Source: Symbiodinium natans (Eukaryota > Sar > Dinophyceae > Suessiales > Symbiodiniaceae). Taken from it: a stretch of 42,000 bases of DNA. Made by a program: the position numbers and the translations under genes. The stretch spans positions 484,001-526,000 of the forward strand of contig CAJNDS010000613.1 of NCBI GenBank assembly GCA_905221605.1. Reading direction: 5' to 3'. The notes beneath the pieces were generated by a model, which had not been told where the DNA came from, ran no database searches, and saw only the letters and a list, made by a program, of their open reading frames with translations. Of this stretch, positions 9,166 to 20,454 are shown one piece after another (position 1 is the stretch's first letter; every line of letters starts with the position of its first letter).

Positions 9166-9289
9166 AACAGAAACTTCTTTGCAAACTTTCAGCTTTGCTG
9201 ACAGTTTACAACGCCGAAGGGAAGGTCCAACTCCAAGAGAGAAAAGAGTAAAAAAGAGAGAGAAAGGTAGAACAAGGGCAAGAAAAAGA

Positions 9290-9565
9290 AGAAGAACCGC
9301 GTCGGACTATGGAAGAACCAGAGTTCAGGCGGAAGCATTGTTGACACAGACTGTAATGGCAATGCGGTTGCCCAGAAAGGTGGTAGCTTCTGCACTTTAG
9401 CGGATTTTAGAGTGGTCAAGAGAAAAAAGAGAGAGGTTACTCTGTGCAACGCTTTGGGGGGGAAGATTCCGGTATTAGACGTTGTAGACTTGGAAGTTGT
9501 TTGGTGTCGCCTTCTCTTGTCCAAAGTTCTTGTTGCGGACGTGACGTTTAACGCCATTTGTCCCT
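9290..9565 (+). pseudogene. Possible retroelement polyprotein remnant
   Basis: A plus-strand frame of about 90 codons without ATG contains NQSSGGSIVDTDCNGNAVA and later VLDVVDLEVVW and KVLVADVTFNAI, ending at TAG 9563-9565. Its character suggests a fragment of a larger protein, possibly from the protease-proximal region of a dinoflagellate retroelement. That is recall-based inference. It runs opposite to the Gag remnant, so it would belong to another copy. Confidence 0.25.
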
Positions 9566-9850
9566 AGGCGGCGGAGAAAGGTGGAGAACGCACTACAAGA
9601 CCGGGTCTAGGTTGCACAAAGGCAAGCGCAACGTAAAACTTGTTTTAGAAAATTGTGCTTGGTGGGCTTTAAGCAAGGGTAGACGTTAGAAAGTAGGGAA
9701 AGGTCGTTATTTTTGGGCGGACATGGAAATAGACGCAATTACCTGTCTGCAGAACACTGTTGGTAAGCCTCAGCCAGAACCAAGCATTCTCAAGAAAGTT
9801 AACAAAAGAAGGAAAGAAGGTAGAAGTTGAGAAGCCACAAGGAATGGAAA
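9566..9850. other. No gene seen
   Basis: Unique sequence between the possible retroelement fragment and the start of the CTTGAAGGGGG minisatellite. Nothing recognisable. Confidence 0.4.
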
Positions 9851-9859
9851 GCGGTGGGG

Positions 9860-10190
9860 GCTGGGCCCGCCAAGGGGGGCTTGAAGGGGGGCTTGAAGCC
9901 CCCCTTGAAGGGGGGCTGAAGGGTCGGACCCTTGAAGGGGGCTTGAAGGGGGGGGTGAAGGGGGGAGGGGGGGGGGGGGGGGGGCGAAGGGTCGAAGGCT
10001 TGAAGGGGGGCTTGAAGGGGGGCTTGAAGGGGGGGGCTTGAAGGGGGGCTTGAAGGGGGGCTTCAAGGGGGGCTTCAAGGGGGGCTTCAAGGGGGGCTTG
10101 AAGGGGGGCTTCAAGGGGGGCTTCAAGGGGGGCTTGAAGGGGGGGCTTCAAGGGAAGCTTCACAGGGAGGCTTCAAGGAGGGCCTGAAGG
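9860..10190. repeat. CTTGAAGGGGG minisatellite
   Basis: More than twenty copies of a 12-14 base unit, GGCTTGAAGGGGG or its GGCTTCAAGGGGG variant. The G/C alternation makes CTTGAAG or CTTCAAG. A long guanine run occurs near 9966-9982. Long open frames across it on both strands are consequences of the repeat. Confidence 0.92.
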
Positions 10191-10229
10191 GGAGGTTTGA
10201 GACGCGAGCCTAAACGTCGCGAAGAAGGC

Positions 10230-10633
10230 CCAGGTGCTCGGCCTCGTAAACTGCTCCCTGCAACCCGTGCGAAGCAAGCCCAGTTATTAGGCCGCTTGAA
10301 CTGCTCCCTGGAACCTCGCGAAGAAGGCCCAGTTAGTGGGCCTCTCAAACTGCTGCCGGAACGTCGCGAAGAAGGCCCAGTTATTAGGCCTCTTAAACTG
10401 CTCCCTGAAACCCCTGCGAAGCAGGCCCAGATATTAGGCCTCTTAAACTGCTCCCTGGAACCTCGCGAAGAAGGCCCAGTTATTAGGCCTTTTAAACTGC
10501 TCCCTGAAACCCCTGCGAAGCAGGCCCAGCTATCAGGCCTCTTAAACTGCTCCCTGGAACCTCGCGAAGAAGGCCCAGTTATTAGGCCTCTTAAACTGCT
10601 TCCTGAAACCTCTGCGAAGCAGGCCCAGTTATG
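10230..10633. repeat. Approximately 49.5-bp tandem repeat arranged as 99-bp dimers
   Basis: Successive starts of the word AAGAAGGCCC or AAGCAGGCCC at 10321, 10369, 10419, 10468 and 10518 are 48-50 bases apart. Units ending CCTCGCG and CCCCTGCG alternate, giving a dimer of about 99 bases. The core is GGCCTCTTAAACTGCTCCCTG. Because 99 is divisible by three, frames stay open, which need not mean coding. Related units occur at 16550-16680, 40235-40345 and 40905-41235. Confidence 0.88.
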
Positions 10634-10686
10634 AGGCCTCTTAAACTGCTCCCTGTACGGGTTTCCGGGAGCAGTTTAAGAGGCCT
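10634..10686. repeat. Perfect 20-bp inverted repeat at the end of the array
   Basis: The last unit core (10634-10653) is followed after 13 bases by its exact reverse complement (10667-10686), with imperfect pairing continuing outward. The array therefore ends by turning round on itself and could form a strong hairpin. Confidence 0.9.
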
Positions 10687-10734
10687 AGTACCTGGGCCTT
10701 CTTCGCGCCGTTTACGCCCGCGTCTCAAACCCCC

Positions 10735-11007
10735 CTTTCGAGCCCCCCTTGAAACCTCCCTTTGCAGCTTCCTCTGATCCCCCCTTGAAGCCCCCCCTTG
10801 CAGCCTCCCTAGCCTCCACTAGAAAACATGGGGTCTTCGGCTTAGCCCCTTGCCACACGCGCTCCAGATGGGAGGCGTCGGGTACTCGCAGGCCGAAGCC
10901 GCTTCCCCTAGCCTCCCGCTACAAGACATGGGGTTCTTGGCCGAGCCCGTGCCACAACAAAAAAACATATTCAAGCCAAAAACATGCTACTGTACGTCAT
11001 TGCGTCG
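10735..11007. repeat. CCCCCTTGAAG words and a duplicated segment
   Basis: 10735-10805 holds reverse-oriented CTTGAAG minisatellite units. Two similar segments follow, near 10808-10862 and 10909-10960, each containing AGCCTCC, then an A-rich bridge, ACATGGGGT, a CTTGGCC- or CTTCGGC-like word and a CCxxTGCCACA ending. No gene seen. Confidence 0.6.
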
Positions 11008-11400
11008 TAAAAAGTCTCCACACCTCTGATTTTCGAACAATGAAAAACAAAAACAAAACAAGATTTCAGGGGGGTGGAATTTAAACTAAAATCCCTTCTC
11101 TCTTCTCCTCGGATTTTTCGAATAATGAAATACAAAAAACAAAAAAGAGTCGGAGGTGGAATTTAGAATACGTTCCCTTCCCTACAACAAGTAAATGGGG
11201 GGGCTGCGCCCCCCCCAACCCCCCCCGCTCTTTACTTCCAAAAAGTCTCCACTCCTCTGATTCTCGAACAATGAAAGACAAAAACAAAACAAGATTCGAG
11301 GAGGGTGGAATTTAAACTAAAATCCCTCTCTCTTCTTCTCTGATTTTTCGAAGAACGAAATACAAAAAACAGAAAAGTTCGAGTAGGACGACAAGAAGCA
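11008..11400. repeat. Direct duplication of about 155 bp, offset 230 bp
   Basis: Segments beginning AAAAAGTCTCCAC at about 11008 and 11238 run parallel for about 155 bases with small changes (TTCGAACAATGAAA, GTGGAATTTAAACTAAAATCCC, TCGAAxAAxGAAATACAAAAAAC). Between them a GGGGGGGCTGCGCCCCCCCC hairpin-prone word lies near 11197. No protein is recognised. Confidence 0.85.
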
Positions 11401-12494
11401 AGGAGGCATGGATTTTAGAACATTTTTTTCCTTGCTTCTACGGGAGGACGGCTCGAAAGATAATTCTCGACTTCTCTGTCCTTCTCCAGGCACCGCAGGA
11501 CGACAAAGAACGAGGGGGGGGGACTCCTTTCTTCGACAGGCTACGCAGAACGACCAAAAAGAAGGGAGGAGGAGAATGTAGGGTGGAATTTAGAACAATT
11601 CACTTTCTCTTTCCTCTTCTAGGGGCTACAAGTCTCCTCGGGGGGAAATCTAGGCTAATCCTTGTTTCTCTCTTTTTCTACGGGCTTCGCAGGACGACGA
11701 CAAGCAACGAGGGGGGCAAATCTGAGAAATCTTCTCCTCACTTCGTCGCAGGCGAAGGGGGGGGCCGCAAGCGGGGTTTCAAGGGGCCTGAAAGGGACCT
11801 CAGGAATTCCCAAACAATGTGCCGGTTTCCCCTCCGAAAGGGTACTAGAGCCCTCCCGCCACGTCAAGGCGGGGTGCCGTCGGGAGGGAAAAAAGGCCGG
11901 AGCGGCACAGGCGGAGGCCACAGTAAAGCTGGCGGTTAGCGCGGAGCGCGCAAAAGTTCACGCCGCGGCAGTCGCCGGCGAGGGGAGCACGGAGGGAAAC
12001 GGCTTTGCTGAGTGGCTCGACAAGGCAGAAGACGTGAAGTTAAATCGGGCAGCGCCCGCAACGCAGGCATGTGAGTTGGATTTGTCACGCGGGGCAGCCG
12101 TCACACTGAAAGGAAGACAAGAAGACGCGCCGACCGCTACAGTCAGCAGCTGTCCAGTACGATATCTGTAGCGGTCGGGAAGAAGTGCTCCTCCCGCCGG
12201 TCCCACCGACGACCAAGACTAAACCGCACGGCTTGGCCGATTGCGATGTCAGGACAAGAGGCCCGTAAGCCGTGCACATAGCGCAGCGGCGGACGGCCAT
12301 CCAGCATGTACTCAACAAGTACAAGCTCTGTCGGCGTCTGCCCCCGCGCTGCTGGCAGCGTTTTATCGCCGCTCACTCGACCGTTGAGACGCTCGTCCTG
12401 CGGCACATCGCCGGGTCTCGCGGCTGGACGCGTCCTGGTCACGCGGGCACGCACAAAGGAGCTGCAGCGGCTACAAGCAGACATACGCAGCAGT
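11401..12494. other. Unassigned stretch with open frames but no recognised gene
   Basis: Frames open for 110-170 codons occur on both strands. The plus-strand 11662-12171 and minus-strand 12523-12143 frames look least random, but neither shows a known motif. Words such as GGTGGAATTTAGAA recur from the preceding duplication (about 11581). Confidence 0.35.
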
Positions 12495-13026
12495 CGCAGC
12501 CGAAGGACCCTGCTGCTACACAAAGCCTAAAGCAGAGCCCCGAAGGACCCTGCTGCAAGTCTAAAGCAGAGCCTCGAAGAACCCTACTGCTACACGAAGC
12601 TTAAAGCAGCCCCGAAGGACCCTGCTGCTGCACTAAGTCTAAAGCAGGGCCCCGAAGGACCCTACTGCTACACGAAGACTAAGGCAGAGCCCCGAAGGAC
12701 CCTACTGCTACACGAAGCCTAAAGCAGAGCCCCGAAGGACCCTGCTGCTGCACTAAATCTAAAGCAGGGCCCCGAAGGACCCTACTGCTACACGAAGACT
12801 AAGGCAGAGCCCCGAAGGACCCTACTGCGACACGAAGCCTAAAGCAGAGCCCGAAGGACCCTGCTGCAAGTCTAAAGCAGAGCCCCGAAGGACCCTACTG
12901 CTACACGAAGCTTAAAGCAGAGCCCCGAAGGACCCTGCCCTACTGCTACACTACGTCTAAAGCAGAGCCCGGAAGGACCCTGCTGCCACACTGACTCTAA
13001 AGCAAAGCCCCGAAGGACCCTGCTAC
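12495..13026. repeat. Approximately 41-bp tandem repeat
   Basis: About fourteen units centred on CCCCGAAGGACCCTACTGCT, each followed by ACACGAAGxCTAAxGCAGAG. Units near 12541-12600 and 12850-12880 are shortened. It runs directly into the ACT trinucleotide tract, whose seed may be the CTACTGCTAC in the unit. Confidence 0.9.
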
Positions 13027-13030
13027 TGCG

Positions 13031-13658
<628 letters not shown>

Positions 13659-13759
13659 GTACGACGACTCCTACTACCACAACAACGACTACTATCACCT
13701 CTTTTACGACCACGACGACGACTGCGACCACCAGTAGAGAATGATCAGTTTGCAAGAGA

Positions 13760-14110
13760 AGAGTGGGGGCTTCAAGGGACTTAAGGGCTTGAAGGGCTTG
13801 AAGGGAGCTTGGAGCTTGAAGAGATTCTAAGGGAGCTTGAAGGGCAGACCAAAATGGAACAAAAAGAACACTGATCGATTTTCAACGCAACGTGGCAGTA
13901 CCGTTGAAAAATGAAAGATTCAAAGGGGTTTTCAAGCCCCCCTTCAAGCTCCCCTTGAAGCCTTCCCCTAAGTCCCCCTTGAAGGTTCCCCCTTGAAGGC
14001 CCCTTCGACGAAGGTCGAAGCCCTCGGGCCCCCTTCAAGGGGAAACCTTTCAGAGGGACCCTTGAAACCCCCTTGAAGCCCCCCTTAAAGCTCCCCTTAA
14101 AGATTCCCTT
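13760..14110. repeat. CTTGAAGG minisatellite, second locus
   Basis: Loose CTTGAAGGG and CCCCTTGAAG words in both orientations, the same family as at 9860-10190. They are interrupted by about 75 bases of unique sequence near 13845-13920. Confidence 0.75.
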
Positions 14111-14235
14111 CGCTGAAGAAGATCCGGTTGCACGGGCTCAAATTTGGGGCCAAAAACCGGAGCCGTCTTGCGGCCCCAAAAATGGAGCTCCGTAATGCAA
14201 TTTAGAATTGAATTTAGTGGCTGTAAAACCGCAAG

Positions 14236-14268
14236 TCCAAAATGGAGGCCGTTCGGCTCCATTTTGGG
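14236..14268. repeat. Short inverted repeat, CCAAAATGGAG / CTCCATTTTGG
   Basis: Arms of about 13 bases around a GTTC loop with one bulged base. Related CAAAATGG and CCAAAATTGG words recur nearby and again at 20815-20990, suggesting an eroded dispersed repeat. Confidence 0.55.
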
Positions 14269-14799
14269 ACCGCAAATTCTTCCAATTTTGGCTTAATCTT
14301 GAGAAGGCCAGCAGGAATTAGGCCTCTCTCACTCCTTTCTAAACCCTCCGAAGCCATGTTAAGTTTCAGGGCTTGCTGCCGCTTCTGCTTCTGGCAACAA
14401 GCAAGGGTTCACGCAGGCGTTTTGTAACCTTAGCGTCCGTCTTCCCTAGTACCCAGCGCCCAGCAAATGTAACACGAGGGTTAATTGTACCCACCGCTCT
14501 TGATCAGACTCCACGTTCCTAAGTTGCTTGTTGCAAAAATACGGAACAATGCCCTGCTTCTTCAAAAAAACAAAACTTCTATGCCAATACACCGCAAAAC
14601 ATGCCACCAGCCATGATGTTTTAAGGTGAAGCTGTGTAATTTGGGCTAGTTCGCGCAACTCCAAATGTGGGGTCGAAAAATCTGAACAATTTGGACTTCG
14701 CGTGCGTGGGCCTTCCCTGTGCACGTTTCTCTTACGTTGATCACTTCCACAAGTACTTGCGGAGGTCGTGGTTTCCAGTTTTCCGCTTTAAGTGCTTGT

Positions 14800-16529
14800 C
14801 TGTGGGCTCCGAGTGGTTTTTTTTTTTTTTTTTTTCCTCTGGCGCCTCTTTACTACATCAGTAGCACAGTAGGCCGGTCTTGTTGGGCTCGACGAAAAGG
14901 GTGAAACAGAGTCAGCGCACACAACCCGCCAGACACAACACGAAACCACCAAAGAACAGACACCGAAGAAACAAAGCGAGCAATCGCGCTAAACTACTAG
15001 ATACCCCACGGACTCAGTACTCGAGGTCGTCAATGAAGTCCCGGTTCACAAGGAAGCACGGAGCTTGTGGGGGAATCGCAAATTGCGACATTGCCAGATT
15101 CTCAAAACCACCATCATGTAGCCATTGGTGCGACAGCGGTTAATCAAACCGAGGTCATCAGAAGAGGTTCGGATCACGTACTCGTTGTCAAGAACAGACA
15201 ACCGACACTCAATGGCGAAAGGATGTTGCAAGTCAGACTCCCTAGGGGGGATGAAAGATGTGCAAATGCCCCATGGTGGTCAGCCAGTGGGGACTTAACA
15301 GCAAGAACAATCAAGGCAAGACCGGCCCAGGGCACTCCATGGTGGTCAGCCAATGGAGTAGCTCCGAGCACAGAGTTCACCAGTCAACCTGGCGCACAAG
15401 TGCCCACCCTCGGAGGTGCCCGCGCACGGCCAGAGGGGGGGACGAGAGTAGCATCAGCTACTGATTACCTGGCGCACAAGGGCCCACCCTCAGAGGTGCC
15501 CGTGCACGGTCAGAGGGGGGCCGAGAGTAGCAGCAGCTACCGATTCATCGGGGAAAGTCCACGGCGAGTTATCAAACCCTTAACGCCACAGGGTTTTAAT
15601 GACACCGAGGGACCTCCCAGTCCAGGCATCTCGCACAAGGCTACGCCACTTTAGCACTGGCCTGCGCATCGGCACGCATCAGGTCCCTTCACCCAAACCC
15701 GCGAGGTACGCCGGTAAGGAGACTGGAGGGCACACATCACCGTCATGCAGCCACCAATGCGAATACATTCAGCACCTGCCAAGGCCGTTCACGCGATGGT
15801 TTACAGTTTCGCCATCACAGATGGAGCAAAGTCGTGCCTCAGCACGGAACCTTGTAAGTGTCAACCTGTGTGTTCGGAAGTATAAAGTTGCCCCATGGTG
15901 GTCAGCCAGTGGGGACTTAACGGCGAGAACAAAGGGGTAGGACCAGCCCAGAGTACTCCATGGTGGTCAGCCAGTGGAGCCTCTCCGAGCACAAGCGCAA
16001 CGTTCTGTTGACTCACAAGAGCTCGTCCGCCGGCCAAAGCAGGTTGGACTGCTTCGTTCCAATCAGAGCCATCAGGTAAGCCCAAGCAGGCGGGGACCCC
16101 ACCTGCCCCACAGGAAGCGGGAGAGTCCCCCAGTCGAAACTTCGCACTCAAGGCCAAGCAACTATTTCCTTGGCCGGTGAGAGTTGAGGGTTCAATACCC
16201 AGAATCAGCTTGTCCAAGCCCCAAACCGACAGACGTCGGTGAGGAGATGCGAGGGCTCGCATCACGTTGGACGGCCAACAGGAGCGGTAGAACTTCCATT
16301 GTATACACTTTTTCACCGCATTGGCCTCTCCAGAGTCGTCATTCGGCCAAGAATACCACAAAGGGGAGGGTCGCATTGCCATAACTCACTGTGATCCAAG
16401 TGTCGTCTCGTCCCACAATAGCGATGGGGCAACAAGTGTGGGCGACAGCTGGGTCTCAAAGCCGAGGGGTTCTTGCAGTGCCATAGCACAGAAACGGCCA
16501 CCTACCCGGTGCTGTGGGTTCCGAGTGGT
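14800..16529 (-). mobile_element. Retroposon copy A (LINE-like), full-ended, with target duplications
   Basis: The element reads on the minus strand from 16511 to 14817 and ends in a poly(A) tail, seen as 19 T on the plus strand (14817-14835). It is flanked by direct repeats of 18 bases with one mismatch, at 14800-14817 and 16512-16529 (CTGTGGGYTCCGAGTGGT), as left by target-primed retroposition. A near-identical copy in opposite orientation lies at 35520-37384. Inside are four copies of CCATGGTGGTCAGCCA (about 15271, 15342, 15893, 15959) and a tandem duplication of about 75 bp at 15400-15545. The 37 kb copy keeps a frame with a CSICDGETVNH motif like the C-terminal zinc finger of LINE proteins; here the frame is broken by one base near 15887. 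No RT domain was recognised. Confidence 0.85.
16159..16414. other. Internal segment X of retroposon copy A
   Basis: 256 bases that are collinear in plus-strand orientation with 35613-36051, although the flanks of the two elements are inverted relative to each other. Relative to copy B it lacks about 183 bases in its right half. It begins CAACTATTTCC and ends CGTCTCGTCCC in plus-strand reading in both copies. Confidence 0.85.
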
Positions 16530-16549
16530 AAGCGCCGGAGGGTTCAGAC

Positions 16550-16680
16550 AGAAGTGAGAGAGAACTATTCTGATGGCCTTTTTCTGAAGGGTTTAAGCAG
16601 CAGTAAAAGGGGCCTACGTAATCCCTGCTGGCCTTTTTTCCGGAGGGTTTGGGCAGCACAGGGATTAGGCCTCTCAAACT
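16550..16680. repeat. Single units of the GGCCTCTCAAACTGC repeat family
   Basis: Two reverse-oriented units (GGGTTTAAGCAGCAG, GGGTTTGGGCAGCAC) and one forward word ATTAGGCCTCTCAAACT, related to the array at 10230-10686. They adjoin the 5' end of retroposon copy A. Confidence 0.6.
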
Positions 16681-18540
16681 TGCGACGGCGCGTCCAGGTA
16701 CGTACTCGTTCCCGGTTAAATCACTGAGTGGGGGTTGATGAGCAAGAGCTGCCTCCAATGCAGGCCATGCCCAGCCATACGCGTTCCCATACCACCCTCA
16801 GATGGCCATTGCTCCCGGCGTTCGGACTGGGATGGCCCCTGGCAATAGACAGCAAATTGTCATCTGAGGGCTTCTACTGACGCCTCGCGAACGCGCCTTT
16901 AAGTCCCTCCATGGCATGCTGCCTAGCGTGATGTGAGCCCTCACATCTCCTCGCCGATACATGCCGCAAGACTACCTCGGAATTGGTAAGATTTACCGGC
17001 GGGATCGCAGAATTCAATTTCCAGACTGCTTGACTCAAACTTTCTTGAAAGAGGCGATTTCCAGAATCTTCTATGTCTGTGCTATTTTTGGTCTGACTTG
17101 GAAATTTTGACTGCGCGAGTAAGGCAGTTGAACAGTTGAGTGGAGTTTGGAGTTGAAAGTGGCGCGGCTGGCGGCGATGGATGGCAGACGGCCGGGAGGG
17201 CCGGATGACGGCCGGGAAGGCGGGTTTTAATCGTTTTTGTTGAAGATGGTTGTTGGTTTGCTTCGACCGTCCGAAACTGGACAGGCCGGCCGGCCCGGCC
17301 GGCCTGGCCAGCCGCGGCCGCGGTCGGCAGGAGGCCGGCTGGTCGGCCGGACGGGGCCGGACCGGGCCGGACCCGGACTCGGAAGGCAGAGACTGATGGC
17401 TGATGGAGTCAGGTTTTGGGACGCACTGCATCCGATCATCCACGGATCATCCACGGCAGTCACGGATTCACTCGAGTCACGGCAGTCACGGCAGCCCATT
17501 TTCTTCCGAAATCTCCAGCTATAAGATCGATAAGTTTAAGAATGACAATGACAAGAAGATTCAAATTATTACACACTTGCTTCGAGTTTGATGATCCGAT
17601 GATGTTCGATGACTTTATGATTTATGAGTCTATGAGTTCCGATGAGTGAAAAATTGACCGAATGGCCAAGTTCTGACCACCAGGTTGGGCTTTTTTCGGT
17701 ACTGTTACTGTTCAGTGAGGTCAGTGTTCACTGTCTGTTCATGATCGAATCAAGAGTTCAAGAATCATTATCATTGATTCTGACTCTGATTCTTATGAGT
17801 CTTATGATCTTATGATTCAACCAATTCAGATGTCCAGGAAGTTCGGTTGGGAAGGCTGCGGCGGGAAAAAGCCAGAGAGTCGGTCGATTCGTGAGTCGTC
17901 CGTGTGTGAGAGAGTGGATTTGATCACTGGATATGATTGGATTGGTGTTGAGGTTTCGTTTTCGATTTCGAAGAATGATTGAAGGATTGAATTCTGTGAC
18001 TTACTAATCATGATTGATTGAAAATGCGTGTCAATGCGTGTCTTGCAGTGGAAAATGCTGGACTGGAAAACTGCCTGACTTCGACGACCCCGATGGCGTC
18101 GGCGTCGACGTTGACATCGACGTCGACGTTGATGGCGTCGGTGGACGGACGTGACGTGACTCGACATGATTATTGATTATCAGTGAATCATTGATGATCA
18201 TCGATGTGACGGACGGAAGTGACGTATCATGAAAAGACAAAGATCATTGACTATTCGCAATTCATGAAAACCCGTGTTTAACATGACGGCGTGATGGATG
18301 ATGAATGATGAGGACGAGGAATGGTTTTCATTGATGATTGGATATGGATCGATGAGAAATTTGGTTGGCCATGTTGATGATGAATCTTGGACATTGCCTT
18401 CCTGTGTGATTTGAGCGGCACCGACGCCGCCGCCGCCATGCCGCGATGCCGCGCCTCATTTGGAGTCTGACCCAGATCGGTGACAGTGCGTCTGTGATGC
18501 CGGTGATGCTCGCCTTTGCTCATTGCTCGCTGATGCCTTG
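16681..18540. other. Gene-free stretch, GGCC-rich island and GAT-rich region
   Basis: 17277-17375 is dense in GGCCGG and similar CpG-rich words. 17435-17495 repeats CACGG and GTCACGG words. 17540-18540 is full of GATTGA, ATGATT and TCATGA words with stops in all frames. No gene is visible. Confidence 0.55.
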
Positions 18541-19146
18541 TGTTTTTTTTCGAAAGAGTATTCTAGCTTGTCCCGCCGACGTTTGCCTGTAACATTTTGC
18601 TAAAGCGTTTTCTGCGATTTCGCCGGGGTTGCTTCTTTTTGGTTTGTTCAGGGCACTCTAACCCCTTCAGCCCCGCAGGAGGTCGTCTGCCCTGCGAGTG
18701 ATTCAGTGACCCAGAGACTCAGTGACTGAGTGCTCCCTAACGCGGCCCGCCGCAGCCCTGCTTTAACACTCCTACTCAGACCGTCCGACCCACTGCTCCG
18801 CTTCCTTCAACCATGTGGACTAGGTGTAGGATACATCGGACTCATCCGACAGAATGACAGAATGACAGAATCTGCCAGGGCTGACATAGCAGCGCACAGT
18901 GCGGCAAGCATGGCTCGGCAGCATACTTAGCGACTTGAGCGATGCAGCAGAGCAACAGCCACAAGCAGCCGCGGGCCGTGCCACGGTGCATGCCACGGCC
19001 AGGCCAAGGCGGCCAGGGCCACGGCCACACCACGGCACCACGTAGGCAGGCACTTCACTTAAGTGACAGCGGTAGGGTAGGCAGGCAAATAGACAAAGAT
19101 GGCGAGCAAGTTTTGAGGTTAGGTTGTGCTTCTCAGAGCTCTTGCG

Positions 19147-19880
19147 ATTGGTAGGCCGCCCGCCCCGCCCCACCCCGCCCCACCCCGCCCCACCCGGGCC
19201 CCACCCCGCCCCTGCGAGACTGCGAGATCCTTACTTCCCACTTCCCACTGCCCAGGTTAATCGGTTCATCGCGTCTTCACGTCGCGATGCTCAGAGAGTT
19301 AGTGGGGTCAGTGGGGTTCTTCGGTTCTTCTGGGGTTGCTGGGCCGATGGGGTTCTGTGCACTGGACACTGGACAGGCACCCCCCCCCCCCCCGCCCATA
19401 ACTCGAGTGCCCCGCAATCCCACCCGAGAAGTCGCCCCTGCCCCGTGCCTTTGTGCCCAGGTCATCTTCGTGATCATCGACCAGGCGACCAGCAGCGTTT
19501 CCGTGCAGAGCGCTGAGGCGCCGAGTGAAGTTCTAGGGCCATCAAGGATTTGTCGTGTCAGATTCAGATTTGCGCCGACTCACTTCTTCGCCTTCGCAAC
19601 TTCTTATACTTCTTGTGCAGTGCAAGGCTTGAGTTGTGGCAGCTTCTGTGGGGATTTCACGTGGTAGGAATGCAGGTACGGTACGAGTCGGTAGCCGTGT
19701 GAAGGAGTGCAGGCATAGGCCTCCCGCCCCGGCCCCCCGGCCCCCCGCCCTGTAGGATCCTTGCCTCCCGCTGCCCAGGTCCAGGTCCTTCTTCGCGTCT
19801 TCGCGTCGAGATGCTCAGAGGATAATGGGGTGGGGTTCTTCGGACTTTGAAGGGCTTTTTGTGGGGTTGCTGTGTGACCC
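19147..19880. repeat. Diverged direct duplication of about 190 bp, offset about 560 bp
   Basis: Segments at 19150-19345 and 19709-19880 share, in order, a CCCGCCCC-rich start, a GATCCTT(A/G)C block, CTGCCCAGGT, CGCGTCTTC, GATGCTCAGAG, GTGGGGTTCTTCGG and GGGGTTGCTG. Spacing is similar but identity is modest. A cytosine run occurs near 19381-19393. The sequence at 18541-19146 shows no gene. Confidence 0.7.
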
Positions 19881-20099
19881 TTAGCCTAATCCTGAAATGA
19901 TCTACACCCCGGATCATCCCTGTCTGGAACCTCTGCTCCTGACGGTAAACCCTGGGACCCTGAGCTTCATACTCATCTGCTTGTGCTTCTGCGCTGCTGC
20001 ATGGCATGCTTCCTTGCTTCATGTCATGATCTTCTGCCTGCGAGCGCGGATGACAATTAAGAGAAGAGAAGGCAGGCAGCACTCGCGCAGGGTCCGCAG

Positions 20100-20454
20100 G
20101 CATGCGACGGGTTCGGGCTTCTACAACGAGGAACGCACAAGGAGCTTCGGGGTATCAGTGCACACGCAGGGCGTTTGGCAAGCCTATGCGGGGATGAACA
20201 AAGGACATGCTGGCCCCAGCGAACTGGAGAAAGAAATCTGCACGCGCTCGCCGACAGTGCCCCCGCCCAGCGTCGGGCGTGCTGTCAAAGCATGCTGCGC
20301 AAAGTCCTCATGCATCAGGAAGACCCTTGAACCCGGTGTGGCCAAGAGCATGAAACGCCTTGCACGGGGAATCCAAAGCAACGACATGCTTTACTTTGCA
20401 ATGCAGCAAAGGCAGGTAACCGTTGAACTCAAGAAGGATACGACGCTGCAGTGA
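20100..20454 (+). CDS. Possible exon, unknown protein
   Basis: The last part of a long plus-strand frame, ending at TGA 20452-20454, has protein-like composition (GVWQAYAGMNKGHAGPSELEKE, then basic Ala/Lys-rich sequence). No family is recognised and the upstream boundary is unclear. It could be a remnant associated with the transposase-like gene that follows. Confidence 0.25.

Noticed and set aside
10197-10634. 145-codon frame of 33-residue repeats
   Set aside because: The 99-bp dimer keeps any frame open, and the family recurs with other unit lengths that would break the frame.
14281-14300. Leader-like word CCAATTTTGGCTTAA
   Set aside because: Only the central TTTTGGCT is shared, and it belongs to a local family of CCAATTTTGG words.
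16190-16205. GGGTTCAATACCC resembling a tRNA/SINE B box in segment X
   Set aside because: No A box at the right distance and no cloverleaf. Probably coincidence.
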